DNA of 64,000 nt from Dioscorea cayenensis subsp. rotundata (Eukaryota; Streptophyta; Magnoliopsida; Dioscoreales; Dioscoreaceae). The notes below the pieces were generated by a model. That model was given only the letters and a program-made list of their open reading frames with translations, was not told where the DNA came from and did no database searches. Location of the stretch: the NCBI RefSeq assembly GCF_009730915.1, contig NC_052474.1, positions 21,115,501 to 21,179,500 on the forward strand, written 5' to 3'. The translations under genes and the position numbers were made by a program. This document shows, one piece after another, positions 1 to 15,605 of the stretch; positions within the stretch are counted from its first letter, which is position 1; each line of letters starts with the position of its first letter.

Positions 1-3000
1 GCACAACTTGCAAACTTTAATCGCCTATCACCTGTGTTCTCGTCCAGAAGACACTCCTCTGCCTCTTTGATCAACTTCAATGCAAGATGGTATTTATCAT
101 CAGACATGACCCCTAAATCAATCAGCTGATGACAACGTTGGGATAAATAACCATAACGATCCATTGAGTCATTCAGTTCAACATCAACAGAGGAACGAGC
201 TAAAGCACACAACTGTTTGCAGTCCTTTTTCCAACGATTAAGAATGTAATGTGATGGAATCTCATATATCTGTTGTGACTTCAGCACAGAAAGCGCATGC
301 CGGCATAAGAATCCTTTAAATTGGAAACAACCACAAATGCATTGGACTTGGAGGTCATCTGCATTGTACAAAACTTGATGATCTTTATAAACTGTTTTTT
401 TCCCATCTTCCATATAAACTGATTCTTTCACTTCAAAGGTAGAGATTGATCCTTCCTCTTTAACCAGCAAAGCATCACAATACATTGTGGCCTTCAGTTC
501 ATCCTGAAATTTTTTGAACAAATTGAGAGTGTATTGTTTAGAAATCTGCTCTTCCATATAAAATTTTGAGATCAAGTGTCGACTTTTGTTTAGTGATTCA
601 GAATCTGCTTGAGCTTCCTTCTCATACTTAGCTAGTAAAGCAGCTTCGTATTTACAGATAAACTGCTTGAAGGGACTCTCCTTATGCACCAGCCCTTCGA
701 AAAATGCCCCCATACTTTCAGTACGATTAGTTACAGACATACCTGCCCAAAAAGAATCTTTAAGAAAAGCAGGGACCCAAGAGTGCCTAATGTCATAAAT
801 CAGGCGAAACCAGTCACTGCCTTCAAGACCATAATACTCAATATTTTTCTTCCACTCACATTCAAACTCTTCTACAGTCAAAGAGTCACATACTACTTTC
901 TTCAATGCATCCTTAACAGCTTGATGCTCTGGAAAATTTCTCAATTTTTCTGGTATCTTTCTCAAGATTTGCCACAGGCATATACGATGGCGAACATCAG
1001 GGAAAACATGGGAAACTGCATCTTGGATTGCCTTACAGTGATCAGTAATTATGGCATTTGGGGGCTTCCCCGACATACACGCTACCCAAGCCTTAAACAA
1101 CCAAACATAAGACCCAATGGTTTCATCGGAAAGCATACCACAACCTAGCAATACAGGCTGACCATGATGATTAACTCCAATAAATAAAACAAGAGGTGTA
1201 GAGCATTTATTACTCAAATGTGTCGTATCAAATGAAACCACATCACTGAAATACTCATATGCAATCCTAGACCTTGAGTCGGCCCAGAATACACTTCTTA
1301 AACGACTTTCCTCATCTAAATCAACCAAGTGAAAGAAGTTTGAATTTTTCTTCTGCATGCGTGTAAAAAACTGCTGCATAGCTTCATTATCTCCTGGCCC
1401 AATCTTCAAGTGGCCTCTTTCAACTGAATTTTTTAACTCATCTTCATCAATTGGTAAATTTTCACTTCCGCTGTCACGTAAGAGTGTATGGGCAAACCTG
1501 TTAGGTCGTATCACCCTATCACTAGAAAGTATTTTGAAGCATTTCAAGTATCGTTTCATCGATGGGTTTAGAGGGTGATTATGCTCAGTATTCGCTTTCT
1601 CCAAATGCAACAAACCGTCAGCATGTCTCTTCAACCTAATTGATGCTGGGCAGTTTGTTTTTGCTGTCACTCTCGACTGGTAGCGTTCACTTCCTCGGCC
1701 CTTCCCCCACTTGTGACAAACAAGTATTAACTGGTAGCATTCCCCATTTGTAGTAAAAGTGGACCTTCTCACAGCTGTACCGAATCCCAACTTCTGAGCA
1801 TATTGCTTATAAAAATTGCACGCCTCTACATAGGATGTAAATGTCATCCCTACATGAGGTATACTTTCTCCTCCATTTGCATTATCCACATTCACCTGAT
1901 CTTCTTTGGTACCTGCACCTATTTGATCGTCATTTTTAGGAGATTTGTATCCTTCATCCTCGTCCAAAAGGGTATCCTTGACAGACCCATCTGAAGTATC
2001 CTAACAAAAGGAAAGAAACTGATATAGGTAGCTAGAAAATATTAAAGCACAAGAAGTACTACTACATGTTACGCCTACAACATGCACGTCTTCTGAGAAC
2101 AAGCTAAAGGAAAATGAAAATTCTTACTTTCTGTGTTTTCACAATCTACTCTAGTGCCTGTGTGATCCCCATTCAGGAAAGCTTCCTCGCCTTCGCAATG
2201 GGCTTCTTGCATGGAAGAAAATACCCCCTTGTGCACATTTAAGGATCCATTGACTAAAGGCTCATCTGCCATCACCTGATCAAATAAATAGTTAAACAAG
2301 AACCAGCAATTGAAAATGAAAATAAAAAGATAGCACATACATTACTCTTTAGCATGAGATTAAACACAAGGATCCTCGGCATAAACTTTTATCAGCAATA
2401 TATACCCAATGCAAGAATGTAAGCTTGAGATAAGCAACCAAACTGAAAATTTTCTTAACACTACTCTTCATTCACAGTGCTATTCCCACCACATATCCCA
2501 ACTTTTCATATATACATAATTAAAAAGTAAAATCTTAACCAAGCAAGTAACTCCCAAAAAACAACAACAACAACAATGATATGAATTTTACAAAACAAAA
2601 TAACAACAAAAAAAAAACTTTTTTTAATTTTTGGTAGTTTGCAAACCTATTGTGCACACACTGTAATTTGCAATTTCTCAATAAAAAACTCAAAAGGAGA
2701 AAGAAAACGATCACATTTCAAGCAACAAACTTGATTATTAAACAGCTCAAGAATTCCATTTATCATCAATAAACAAGAAATAATACAAACAAACAAAAAA
2801 ATTAAATTTTTTTAACGAATAAATCATGCAGCTCTCCGATCCTAATCCAAACAATAAAAATTAGGTCAAAAAAAGCAAAGACCTCACCTTGAGGCGTGAT
2901 ATCAATACCAGAGACGTATCCAATTCTAGGGCAATAGCTAGGGTTAGAGAACGAACTAGGGTTTCAGGACCGCGCCGAGAGAGCGAGGAAGACGAGAGGA
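1..3000 (-). CDS. FAR1-RELATED SEQUENCE (FHY3/FAR1 family) transcription factor, partial
   Basis: Domesticated MULE-transposase-type factor; family members bind DNA and regulate light and other responses in the nucleus. The first coding exon is 2128..2272 (start codon at 2272, beginning MADEPLVN). The large second exon runs from about 1990 off the left edge; an acceptor at 1990 keeps the reading frame, whereas the nearby AG at 2001-2002 does not. Visible domains in order: a FAR1 N-terminal zinc-binding region (about 1660-1850, with YVEACNFYKQYA, CHKWGKGRG and the later HNHP), a MULE transposase core (about 1000-1260, DTTH, TDHCKAI, HRICLW) and a SWIM zinc finger (about 300-350, CICGCFQFKGFLCRHAL). 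A 5'-UTR intron probably spans about 2275-2888, and AGGGTTT telo-box-like motifs lie in the UTR exon near 2940-2965. The end of the protein lies outside the window. The family call is secure; the orthologue is not determined. Confidence 0.9.
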
Positions 3001-3534
3001 ATGGGAATGGAGGCTGAGGTAAGAGTGCACGGTGAGAAATTTGGTGCGCTTGGATTTAATGAATTCATAAACAGACCGAAAATTTAGACTCTGAGAAAAG
3101 TGACCTCACAAAAAGGACTAATCAGAATGGCAATTTATGGTTGGGTGAGCTTATAAGGTGAGTTAATTGATTTTCTAACAGAAATTATTAAATGGTTTTG
3201 CACGCCAAATTAAGAGTCCAAAATAACCGAGATATGTTTTTCACATATATCCCTCAACAATCATAATTTTGCATGAACCTCCATAGAATTGCATACTTAA
3301 CAGACACAAAAAAAACACAAACACACAGAGATATATATATATATATACACTAATAAAAAGTTACAAATACAACTAATAAGTATAAATATTATTTATAAAA
3401 TTTTCAGAGAATTAAGCTCTATTAGCGAACTTAGCTTAGTCTTTTTATGTTGAGTGTTTATTTTGGAAAATACTCAAAATTAAATTTTAAAGACCAAAAA
3501 AAGTGAGAGTACACGTCCAATTTTAATAACTGTC
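3001..3534. other. AT-rich spacer upstream of the FAR1-related gene
   Basis: Promoter side of the FAR1-related gene up to the retrotransposon insertion. It contains a short (AT)n tract at about 3333-3348. I see no gene. Confidence 0.6.
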
Positions 3535-3539
3535 ACCAT

Positions 3540-3690
3540 TGATAGAGGATGGAAATAAGTATTTAGCCAGCTCACAATAGATGACCCCTTTGGGTCATAT
3601 TTATAGAACCAATAAATATACAAGTATAAGTGTACGTATGTATATACACATATACATACACAATGTACATACATCAATATATATCTAACA
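3540..3690 (-). repeat. 3' LTR of the copia element
   Basis: 151 bp, starting tgatagagg and ending atatctaaca on the plus strand. It differs from the other LTR at about five bases, mostly transitions, plus one single-base indel. Confidence 0.96.
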
Positions 3691-3703
3691 CGCCCCCTCA
3701 AAC
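3691..3703 (-). promoter_or_regulatory. Polypurine tract of the copia element
   Basis: On the minus strand this reads GTTTGAGGGGGCG and directly abuts the 3' LTR. That is the position of the plus-strand DNA synthesis primer. Confidence 0.8.
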
Positions 3704-6700
3704 TCACGGTGGGTCATAAACCGAGAGTTTGGCAATCAAAAACTGAAACCGTGAGATTGTATGTGCTTTAGTGAAAATATCAGCAAGCTGCTGTATAGAG
3801 GCAATATAAGGAAGAATAATACTGCCAGCAATATAATGATGACTAACAAAGTGAAGAGCGATCTCAAGATGCTTTGTACGTTCATGAAAGACAGGATTAG
3901 CAGCGATTTTAATGGCACTCTGGTTGTCACAGTGTATAGGAGTAGGGGCAGTGACAAAGACACCAAAGTCCATCAAAAACTGTCTCAACCAAAGAACCTC
4001 CTTAGCAGTAGAAGACATAGCACCATACTCTGCTTCAGCAGTAGAAAGAGCAACAGTAGATTGTTTCTTACTTTTCCAAGAGATAAGAGAATCTCCAAAA
4101 AAAAATACAGAAACCAGTAGTAGAACGTCGATCAGAGGCATCACCTGCCCAATCAGCATCACAATAGGCGCGCAACTCAAGAGAAGATGTGGCAGAAAAA
4201 AGTAAAGAGCGAGATATAGTGCCATGAAGATAACGAAGAACGCGTAAGAGGGCAGCGTAATGAGTAGAGCGAGGAGTACTCACAAATTGACTAAGAACTC
4301 GAACAACATATACAATATCAAGCCGAGTAATAGTCAGATAAACAAGAGCACCAACAAGCGCACGATAGCGAGTAGGATCAGGCAGAGGCTCACCATCAGA
4401 AGAGGAGAGCCGGTGATGTAGCTCAATAGGAGTTGAGGCAGGTCGAAAATCGCTGATATCGACCATCGAAAAAAATGTCGATATGTACTTCGCTTGGGGA
4501 CACCAAGTAACCCTCGACGAGAATAAGCAAACCTCAAGACCAAGAAAAATAACGAAGAGGACCAAGATCTTTCATCCGAAACTCGTGTGTAAACCGTTGT
4601 TTCAAACAAAGAACAATATCAACATCATCACCAGCTGATAACCATATCATCAACATAAAGAAGTAAAAATAGTGATGCCCTCGAGAGGTTTGCTGAGTAA
4701 AGAGGGCATAATCGAAGAGCTCTCGGTGAAACCAAGAGTAAGAACCACATTAGTGAAAATCAGCTCAAACCCGAGCACGAGGAGCCCGTTTGAGTCCATA
4801 GATAGCTTTCGCGAAGATGATGACATGTTGAGAAGGATGAGAGAAACCAGGAGGAGGAGTCATATAAACATACTCAGAAAGATTGCCATGTAGGAAGGCA
4901 TTGGTCACGTCTAACTGATGAAGTGGCCAGTGACGAGTAGTAGAAATAGCAAAAAGAAGGCAAACAGTAGTCAATTTGGCTACAGGAGCAAATGTCTCCT
5001 CATAATCAATGCCATACTCCTGAGTAAAACCACGAGCAACAAGACGCGCTTTGTGGCGCTCAATACTACCATCAGCTCGGGTCTTGACTCGATAAACCCA
5101 TCGACAACTGATAGGAGTAACACCAGATGGAAGAGGAACAAGATCCCATGTATGCATGCGCTGTAGAGCATTAAGTTCTTCAGACATAGCTTGTTGCCAC
5201 TAGGGATGTTTCACTGCCTCACGATAAGACTGTGGCTCGGAATGCGAGTGAATAGTGGCAAGAAAGGCTTGGAAATCAGGAGAATAAGAAGATGAGAGAG
5301 AAAGGGCGTACTGAGCAGGAGGCCGACGAGGGCGGTCTGGGTAACGACGGGGAACAACAGGAACATCTTCAGGAGAGGATGGGTCGGCGGAGAGAGGAGT
5401 TGAATCGCCAGAATCACCAAAATTATCAATGCACCCAGAGGAAGGGGAAGGAGGAACAGAGGAAGTGTCGATGGAGACATTTGGAAAGGGCACTGAATTA
5501 GCAGTTGTGGTAGAACTCGGAAGAACTATGGAGCGGAGAGGAGAAGATGCAGTGGTAGTAGAAGACTGAAGAAAGGAAAGATTTGGGGAGGATGAAGAAA
5601 AGTATGGAGTATCTTCAAGAAAAGTGACATTACGGGAAATACGAAGACGGTGAGAATGAGGATCATAACAGCGATAGCTCTTATGTTCAGAACTATATCC
5701 AAGAAAAATACACATGGTAGAACGAGGAGAAAGTTTGGTTAGCTCGACAGTGGGCAGAAGAACAAAACATGTGCAGCCAAACGTGCGAAGATGACCATAT
5801 GAGGGAGGAAGGGAGTATAGACGCTCATAAGGTGTGATACCAGATAGAATGGAGGTAGGAGTGCGATTGATGAGATAGACGGATGTAAGAATGGATTCAG
5901 CCCAGAATGATTGAGGGACAGAAGAGGCAAAAAGAAGTGCACGTGCAGTGTCTAATATATGGCGATGTTTACGCTCAGCAACACCATTCTGAGCAGGTGT
6001 ATAAGGACAGGACTGCTGTGGAAGAGTACCGTGAGGGGAAAGTAATGTGCGAAAGGATGTAGAGAGATACTCGCGTGCCCCGTCGGAGCGAAAAATCTTA
6101 ATACGTTTACCAAACTGAGTATATACCATTTGCGTAAATTGAGAGTAAATGGCAAAAACCTCAGATCGGGAACGCATTAAATAAAGACAGGTATATCGCG
6201 AGAAATCATCAACAAAAGAGATGTAATAGAAGAAACCACCAAGAGAAGAGAAGGGTGCAGGACCCCAAACATCAGAATGAACTAGATCAAAAGTAGATTC
6301 CGAAATAGATTCTCGTGAAGAAAAAGGAAGAGCAGTGGGTTTAGCAAGCTTACAACCCATACATGGATGTGGAGGAAGAGAAGAAACAGAGCCAAGATTA
6401 CCTGAACTTGTTAAGAGTTTCAGGCGAGAACTAGATAAGTGTCCGAGGCGACAGTGCCAACGATCAACAGAACATACAGAAGCGACAATATCAGAAGATG
6501 GAGGAGCTGGAAGATGAAGAGAATCTAAGTGATAGAGGCCGCCAACTCTACGCCCGATCCCAATCCTCTGTCCTGTAAGATTGTCCTGCACGGTACAAAT
6601 AGAGGAAGAAAAGGTAACTGTGAGACCATGATCAGTTAGCTGACTAACAGAAAGAAAATTGAGGGCTAGGCCAGGGACATGATGAATGTGAGGAATGTCA

Positions 6701-7077
6701 AATGAAGTGGACCGAAGACGACCACACTGCATGGCAGGATGAAGACTCCCATCAGAAGTACGAACACTAGAAAAGGTATGAGGCGCAGTAATAGAGACTA
6801 GGTTAGAGGTATTGGCAGTCATATGATGAGTGGCACCAGAATCTAAAAATCCGTATGAGGAAGACATACCGGAGGCAATGACGTAGCAGGAGGAAACACT
6901 GGAGGGCGAGAGCACGGCGCATAGCATGAATCGCCTCAGAGGTCGAGCAACTTGAGAAAGAAGATCGCGGAAGGAGAATCGAAGCGTAAAATGTAGGCGC
7001 ATGGGGAAGAAACAGGAGATCGAGGCGAGGGCTAGATCGGTGATGATCGCCGCAATGTCGCTGTCAAGCTTCGACAT
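3704..7077 (-). pseudogene. Copia pol: protease, integrase, reverse transcriptase, RNase H (broken)
   Basis: The longest open piece, 5200..7077, holds the aspartic protease signature (LDSGATHHM near 6830), the integrase zinc-binding residues (HCRLGH, then CMGCKLAK) and the integrase core (DVWGP, SDGAREYL, GVAERKHRH). A TAG at about 5199-5201 separates it from the reverse transcriptase piece 4765..5187 (RHKARLVARGFTQ, QLDVTNAFLHG). The YVDD catalytic motif lies near 4640-4655 in another frame. RNase H and the C-terminus are in 3704..4565 (SWKSKKQSTVALSTAEAEY, HCDNQSA). The family normally makes one polyprotein. Here several frame changes and a stop interrupt it, either through decay or assembly errors. 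Confidence 0.93.
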
Positions 7078-7084
7078 TGATTTT

Positions 7085-7858
7085 TTTCATATGACCAAGA
7101 CGCTTGCAGTAATGACAGATAACAGAAGACTGAGTGGAGGTTGATGAAACAAGAGCTGGTGGCACAGAAAGTACTTTAGGGGATCGTGGAGATGTGACAG
7201 CAAGAACTGTGTCTGTAGGAATAAGCCGTGGAGATAATGTGTTGAGACGTGTTTCTTCGGCAATAACACTACGAATAACATCATCAAATGTTGGAAGAGG
7301 GTCTCGATTGAGCGCTGATCGCGAATCGACCTCAAAAATCCGGGACGAAGACGCATCAGAAAGTCAAAGGTGCGCTGTGTTTGGCGAGACTGAGTGCGGA
7401 TTTTGCAACATGTGCATTTTAGGCATGTGGACGCTTCCAATGAATCAACCTAACGCCATAAGGACCGTAGGTCACTGACATATTCTCTAACAAAACGCTC
7501 ACGCTGCTGAATGTGAGTAAGATCTTGTAAAATGGCATACTGACGAGCAGAGCTGGAATGTTGAAACATATGAGCTAAGTGGTCCCACATTGCATGAAAG
7601 CGAGGGGAAGATGTCCAATTTCCATACGGACATCAATCTCACAAGACTGACAAATGATAATCATGGTACGATGATCAGCAAGGGTCCATGATGCATCCGG
7701 AGTGGAGGGTTGGGGAGAGGTACCGTCGACATGGCCAAGTAGATCCATACCAAGTAAAACAATGCGAACAATAGTAAACCATTCTCTGTAATTGGCGCCG
7801 CTTTAGTTTGATGTCGATTTGGAGCTAGGAAATGTGGAGTAGAGGAGGTTGATGCCAT
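7085..7858 (-). pseudogene. Copia gag region (frameshifted)
   Basis: Starts at an ATG at 7858 (MASTSSTPHFL), about 800 bp inside the 5' LTR. Further gag-like sequence follows in other frames around 7480-7560. A retroviral-type zinc knuckle (CHYCKRLGHMKK, with the last Cys in a shifted frame) lies at about 7065-7110. Frameshifts near 7780, 7440 and 7080 prevent one continuous product. The region between the ATG and the primer binding site (7859-8648) is an untranslated leader. Confidence 0.75.
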
Positions 7859-8648
7859 TTGTTGTTGATGGTTTTGGAATAGGAAATAATATGAGATGCT
7901 AGTAAGGATATGAAATAATAGTAAACATAATCCGTTTTTATAATATATATATATATAAATATATAAATAGACATGTACCGTAGAAAGATAAGAAAGAAAT
8001 CCAAAAAGAAAGTTTTTTTTTTAATAGGTATTATATATTATATATATTATATTGTACTGAGAATCAAAACAAACAGAAAAAGGTTAAAATTTTTGGGACT
8101 TGAGTGGCGAAATTCCCGGGCTTGGAGTCCGTGTCGGTCTTCTGATCGGGGAAGCAGTGGAGATCATCTTTTGAGAAAATCAAGCGGACGTCGGAGGAGA
8201 AAAGCGGCTGGTTCGGTTGAGAAGACAGAGAGACGAGCAAGAAGCTGTGCTGGTGATGATTCCGGAGAGACAAACGAGTGGTGGTGATGATCACGGCGGC
8301 AGAAGTAGCAACTGATGGTCCGCTACTCTTGATCAGTTACGGTTCATCGGTGAAAACATGCAGGCCTCGTCGTTAGGCGATCATCGGCATCAGGCAGAGC
8401 TCGTACAGGTTGGGAGTTGCCGATAACTCAACAACGGTGGTTTGGGTCGGCGGTTCGGCGAAGGATCAATGAGAGAATACGTCGGCATGAAGAAGAAGGC
8501 TGGCAACAAATACTTGACAAAGCTCAATAGAGAGCTAACAAAGCTAACAAAGCTTGACAGAAAGCAAACAAAGACTAGACGGAAAAGAATTCTGGTAAGA
8601 CAAAACTCATCGGAGAGTTAACAAAGACGCGGCGGAGATCGGCCGGCA

Positions 8649-8658
8649 TCTGATACCA
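8649..8658 (-). promoter_or_regulatory. Primer binding site for initiator tRNA-Met
   Basis: On the minus strand TGGTATCAGA follows the 5' LTR directly. It is complementary to the 3' end of plant initiator methionine tRNA, the usual primer of copia elements. Confidence 0.92.
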
Positions 8659-8810
8659 TGATAGAGGATGGAAATAAGTATTTAGCCAGCTCACAATAGA
8701 TGACACCCTTTGGGTCATATTTATAGAACCAATAAATATACAAGTATAAGTATGCGTATGTATATACGCATATACGTACACAATGTACATACATTAATAT
8801 ATATCTAACA
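8659..8810 (-). repeat. 5' LTR of the copia element
   Basis: 152 bp, paired with 3540..3690. It would contain the element's promoter on the minus strand. Confidence 0.96.
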
Positions 8811-8899
8811 ACCATCACAGTATAGAGGTGTGTGAGACATTTGATTATAATAGTATAAATAAATATGGTTAAAACGTAAAACAAAATATCTACATTGTC

Positions 8900-8935
<36 letters not shown>
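8900..8935. repeat. (AAT)n microsatellite
   Basis: About ten consecutive trinucleotide units in an AT-rich spacer between the copia element and the MITE. Confidence 0.9.
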
Positions 8936-9015
8936 TTAACTAACATAAATTCCATATCTTGCAATTAGTAAAAAAGTTTACCGGTGTCAACTATTGTATG
9001 ACACAAAATAAACAC

Positions 9016-9417
9016 TAAGGGGTCGTTTGGTTCGTGGTAATAACATATTACCACGTAATGAGATTACCATGGTAATATGAGTGAGAATGTTATATGGTTG
9101 GGAATATTGTGGTAATTTAATATAACTATGTTTGGTTGGAAACTCTTATTACCGGGAATAGTTCATTACCGTGTTTGGTTGTAATGGTAATCAATTTGTT
9201 AAAATATAAAAAGTTATAAGATTACCATGGTAATCCAAGATAGACACCAAATTTAGTGGTAATAGGATTACCATTTTCTTGGTAATATTTATAAGTTGGT
9301 AATGTGATATTACCATTCACATTATCACCGGTGCAATGCCAAATATGGTAATATTTTCAGATTACCACGTAACACGTGGTAATCTTTCCACATTACCGCG
9401 AATCAAACGGCCCCTAA
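9016..9417. mobile_element. PIF/Harbinger (Tourist-like) MITE
   Basis: The element is 9019..9414 (396 bp). Its terminal inverted repeats (GGGGTCGTTTGGTTCG, and GGGGCCGTTTGATTCG on the other strand) extend into GGTAAT-rich arms. It is flanked by TAA on both sides (9016-9018, 9415-9417), the target duplication typical of this superfamily. No coding capacity is seen; the interior is built from repeated GGTAAT and ATTACC words. Confidence 0.93.
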
Positions 9418-10349
9418 AAAAAAGGGCAAGAATTCGAATCTTTTCCTCAGTACTACAGTTTTTGTACTATTCATGCACTATACACACGGTCCTATACTAT
9501 TTATAACCCTGGGTGTAGGTCTCTTGGGGGACATAAATAATTATTTCACCCCTCCGATGAAAGAGAAATTTAGAGCTTTGAGAACAGTATGGTTTGTTAT
9601 TAGAGGAATTTTCTTCTAATTTTTTTCTTGTATTTAATCAGATTACTGAAATATGTAACTATTTATGGAAAGATAATAAAAATCTGTTGTTGCTGCTGGC
9701 ACATGAAATGGATTTTCAAATTCATTTCACAAAATAGATTTTGAAATTGGTACTAAAACAATTAAAAATCAACCAGTAACAAATTGGTACTCCCTGCATC
9801 ATTGGGGTAATATTTTCTATTTCCCTAGTATTTAATTCAGTACCCTTAATATGGTAATAATAAAATTAACTTTAAAATGAGTAAATGTACAAATTGGCAG
9901 TGACACATGAACCATGAAATTAGGGAAAATTAAGAGAGACGGGCTAACAAAAACCAAGCATGGTCCATGAACCATCAATATCATCTTGAAACCATAAGAC
10001 TGAGAAAAAGATTCATGAACCACCACCATTCATCAAAGAATCTTCCAATATACCAATTAACTGAATTAAAATGCAGACAGCTAAACCCTGAATCAAAGCA
10101 CAAGTAGACAATAAAACACAGATTATAGAAAAAGCTTTTTGGTACCAATTTGTCATACATAACATTCAACAGAAGTTCCAAATGAAAATTTCACAAATTT
10201 GAGCAAAGAACAAAATCTAAGACTTGAAAGTCAAAATTTGAAATGTGTTTTGAATAAAGACTGGATGAAGATCTAAGCACAATAAAAGTTCTAAATCCGA
10301 GATAGTAGGAAGAAATGCAAGACAGTAGGTCAAAATCCAGGTTCTGAGC
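9418..10349. other. Spacer and probable RPL5 3' UTR
   Basis: No gene recognised. The part next to 10350 (roughly 10100-10349) is likely the RPL5 3' untranslated region; the remainder is AT-rich. Confidence 0.5.
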
Positions 10350-13169
<2,820 letters not shown>

Positions 13170-13253
13170 CCCGCTTCTCTGATGGGGGCTCTCGCCTTCG
13201 CGGCGTTCGGAAAGGGGCAAAAAGGAGGCTTCGAAGGAGTGGGAGAAATCTGG

Positions 13254-13270
13254 TTTTATAAAACCCTAGC
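13254..13270 (-). promoter_or_regulatory. Telo-box and TATA-like element of the RPL5 promoter
   Basis: On the minus strand CTAGGGTTTTATAAAA lies about 90 bp upstream of the RPL5 start codon. The telo-box (AGGGTTT) is common in plant ribosomal protein promoters, and TATAAAA follows directly. Confidence 0.55.
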
Positions 13271-14742
13271 GGCCAAGATCTACGGCTGTCGTTCTTTGTT
13301 AGTAATTCAACGGCTAAGATTTCGTTTTGGGACTTGGCTCAATGTGGTCTAATGTGAGTATAGAAATATAAAACTATGTTTATAAAAAAAAAATCAATTA
13401 ATGTGATAATAATTATATAAAATTTTGACTCAAAATTCAATTAATGTTAATATGTTGGTTAATAAAATAAAATATCAAAAATAAATCACAATTTAATTAT
13501 ATGAGAAAAAAATTTATATGTATATTAATACGGTTAATTAGCTTAATTGTAAACAATAATTTTTATGAGAAAAAATTAAATTGAATGTAAAATCCACACT
13601 CTACAACTTCATTATATGTATGCTTCTGTTTTCTATTAACTTAAAAATTAAGAGTTTTTTTTTTACTTAGAAGTTAAATTAACCGTAATTTGTGTAGACA
13701 AAGTATGATAGTTACTTCTCAACACTTTTAAGGGGTATGTAAAATTTTTTATAGTCCTTCAACTAAACCCAAGTAAGAAAACTCTCTTATGAGAATAGTC
13801 CCATGTCAAAATATGAAAAATCCACACTTACAATGTCCTTTACTCTGTGCTTTAGAATAAAAATCTTTTTATTTTATATATTTCTTCATTTTATTTTTTG
13901 TTTTTATACTGTTAGTTATTTTCGAAAGGCTTATTTTATAGTTATTAAATATATTCATCATAACAAATATATATATATATATACACACGAAATATCATAT
14001 GTGGTATATGCAAATGATGAAAAAAGTAAAAGAGAAAAACTTGAGAAGGACAGATGGAGTTAGGATTTAGAGAGAAAGCGCAAGATGTGGAGGGAGAGAG
14101 TTGTTAGATGTTAATCCAACAACCCCGTGAACGTCAATAGAAGATATATCGATTCATATACATATATTCAATGCTCAAAGGCACCACAAGGTTCCTTTCA
14201 TCTTTTATTTTGTTCTTGTATTATATTATGCATATACTTGCACAACTTTTTACTAAGATATACTAGACAAAAAATTTCATACTTTTGGTTAGTTGGTAGA
14301 CTCTAGCAATCGGGAAAACATCATAAATCTTTACACAAATTAAAAAAAAAAATGCATTATAGTAATGTTTAACATGCCTAATCTAATACTTGAAAGTCTT
14401 CATTTAATTTTTCTATTAAATTATCTCGAATAGCAACATAGAACCGACATTTATACTCCAACAAAATTTACCTATGTTTTCTATAATTAAACCTCTCTTA
14501 TATATTTTTTTTAACAATATGTGGAGAATCTACATCAAAGATATAGAGTTAATTCATTTACAAATCTGCACCATCCTAAGTGATTTGAACTTTGAACCCG
14601 TATTCTCAATATTCTATATAAGGGATATGGTGTCAAGAGACTAAGAAATCAATATAAGATCAATTATTTTTCTTCAAACATGTTCTCTCCGGTTCTTTTA
14701 CTTGCTCATTTTAACTAATTCACATAGATTAAGAAAGTCAAT
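13271..14742. other. AT-rich intergenic region without recognised gene
   Basis: Spacer between the RPL5 promoter and a transposon. It contains an (AT)n run near 13968-13983. The one 86-codon reading frame (13803-14063) is low-complexity and I do not regard it as coding. Confidence 0.5.
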
Positions 14743-15119
14743 TAAGGGGGTGTTTGGTTAGATGTAATTCTAAATGCAGTGGATTTTCAATTACAATGTA
14801 ACTATAAAATACTTGGATTTGAAAATCCAGTAATGTAGAATCTGGTGTTTGGTTGGATGTAATTGAAAACATTGTATTATAGAATTTGGTGTTTGTTTGG
14901 ATGTAATTGAAAATATGGTATTACAAAATTATATTTTGTTTTTAAACATTATTATTAATAAACTATTTAATAAAAATTGTTATGATATTAATTACAATGT
15001 ATTAGTATATTTTATTAAATAATTAGGTCAAATTATTATGATATTAAAATAACCAAATTATTAAGATAATAATTAACCAATTCTTAAGAATTTCCCGATT
15101 GCAACTCCTTCAAATGCCC

Positions 15120-15310
15120 TCCGTTCGTCCCTCTTTTGCCTCCGCCTCCACCTCTACCGTCATCTCCATCTCCGCCACCACCATCTCCATCACTCCCACC
15201 ACCATCACCTCCGCCACCACCCTTACCACCTCCGTCATCTCTATCTCCACCACCACTGCCAACGCCGTCCCTGTCGCAACCATCGTCATCTCAATCCCCC
15301 CACCAATGCC
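15120..15310. repeat. Low-complexity CCACCATCTCC-type repeat
   Basis: Degenerate pyrimidine-rich trinucleotide repeats (TCC, ACC, CCG) inside the transposon. Open frames arise on both strands from the skewed composition and are probably not genes. Confidence 0.8.
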
Positions 15311-15560
15311 GTCCCTTTTGTAGCCTCCCCGGTAATAAACTCGTAGTTCAAAAAGTCCTTCGTTTGGTACACCAGCAAGATCCCTGAATGCCCCTTGTCC
15401 TCCTTCGTTCTGATCACGAACCGCCACGCCTCGGCCTCCTCGTCGTACCACGCCGTGGTCGGATCCCGGAAATCCTTCAGCCCCACGTCGAGCGGTGGGA
15501 TGAGGACGAGCTTCGCTTCTAACTTGTATGGACGAGTTGGTAGATCGGCGGAGCATGATA
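15311..15560 (-). pseudogene. Captured fragment of an acid (cell-wall type) invertase, GH32
   Basis: The minus strand encodes a short segment with DFRDPTTAWYDEEAEAWRF and then GILLVYQTKDFLNYE, the hallmark region of plant GH32 beta-fructofuranosidases. FRDP carries the transition-state-stabilising Asp. Only about 80 residues are present. The N-terminal nucleophile motif and the C-terminal domain are absent, and the fragment ends in low-complexity sequence. It lies wholly inside the PIF/Harbinger-type element, so it is read as transduplicated host exon sequence and not a functional invertase. Confidence 0.8.
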
Positions 15561-15605
15561 TGGTGCAGAGATGGTTGGAATTAATGGAAGGTGAGGGATT
15601 CTCAA

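Larger units (their letters stand above)
3535..8815 (-). mobile_element. Complete Ty1/copia LTR retrotransposon with 5-bp target site duplication
   Basis: The element proper is 3540..8810 (5271 bp), transcribed on the minus strand. It is flanked by the 5-bp direct repeat accat (3535-3539 and 8811-8815). Both LTRs are about 151 bp and have TG...CA ends. A primer binding site matching the 3' end of initiator methionine tRNA and a polypurine tract lie next to the LTRs. Domain order is gag, protease, integrase, reverse transcriptase, RNase H, which defines the copia superfamily. The coding region is broken by frameshifts and at least one stop, so this copy is probably non-autonomous. Confidence 0.97.

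Noticed and set aside
684..1578. Plus-strand open frames opposite the FAR1-related gene
   Set aside because: They are antisense shadows of the conserved minus-strand transposase-like and SWIM coding sequence and match no protein family.
15110..15556. 148-codon minus-strand frame and Pro/Ser-rich plus-strand frames in the transposon
   Set aside because: Created by low-complexity CC/TC repeats; the invertase similarity is in a different minus-strand frame.
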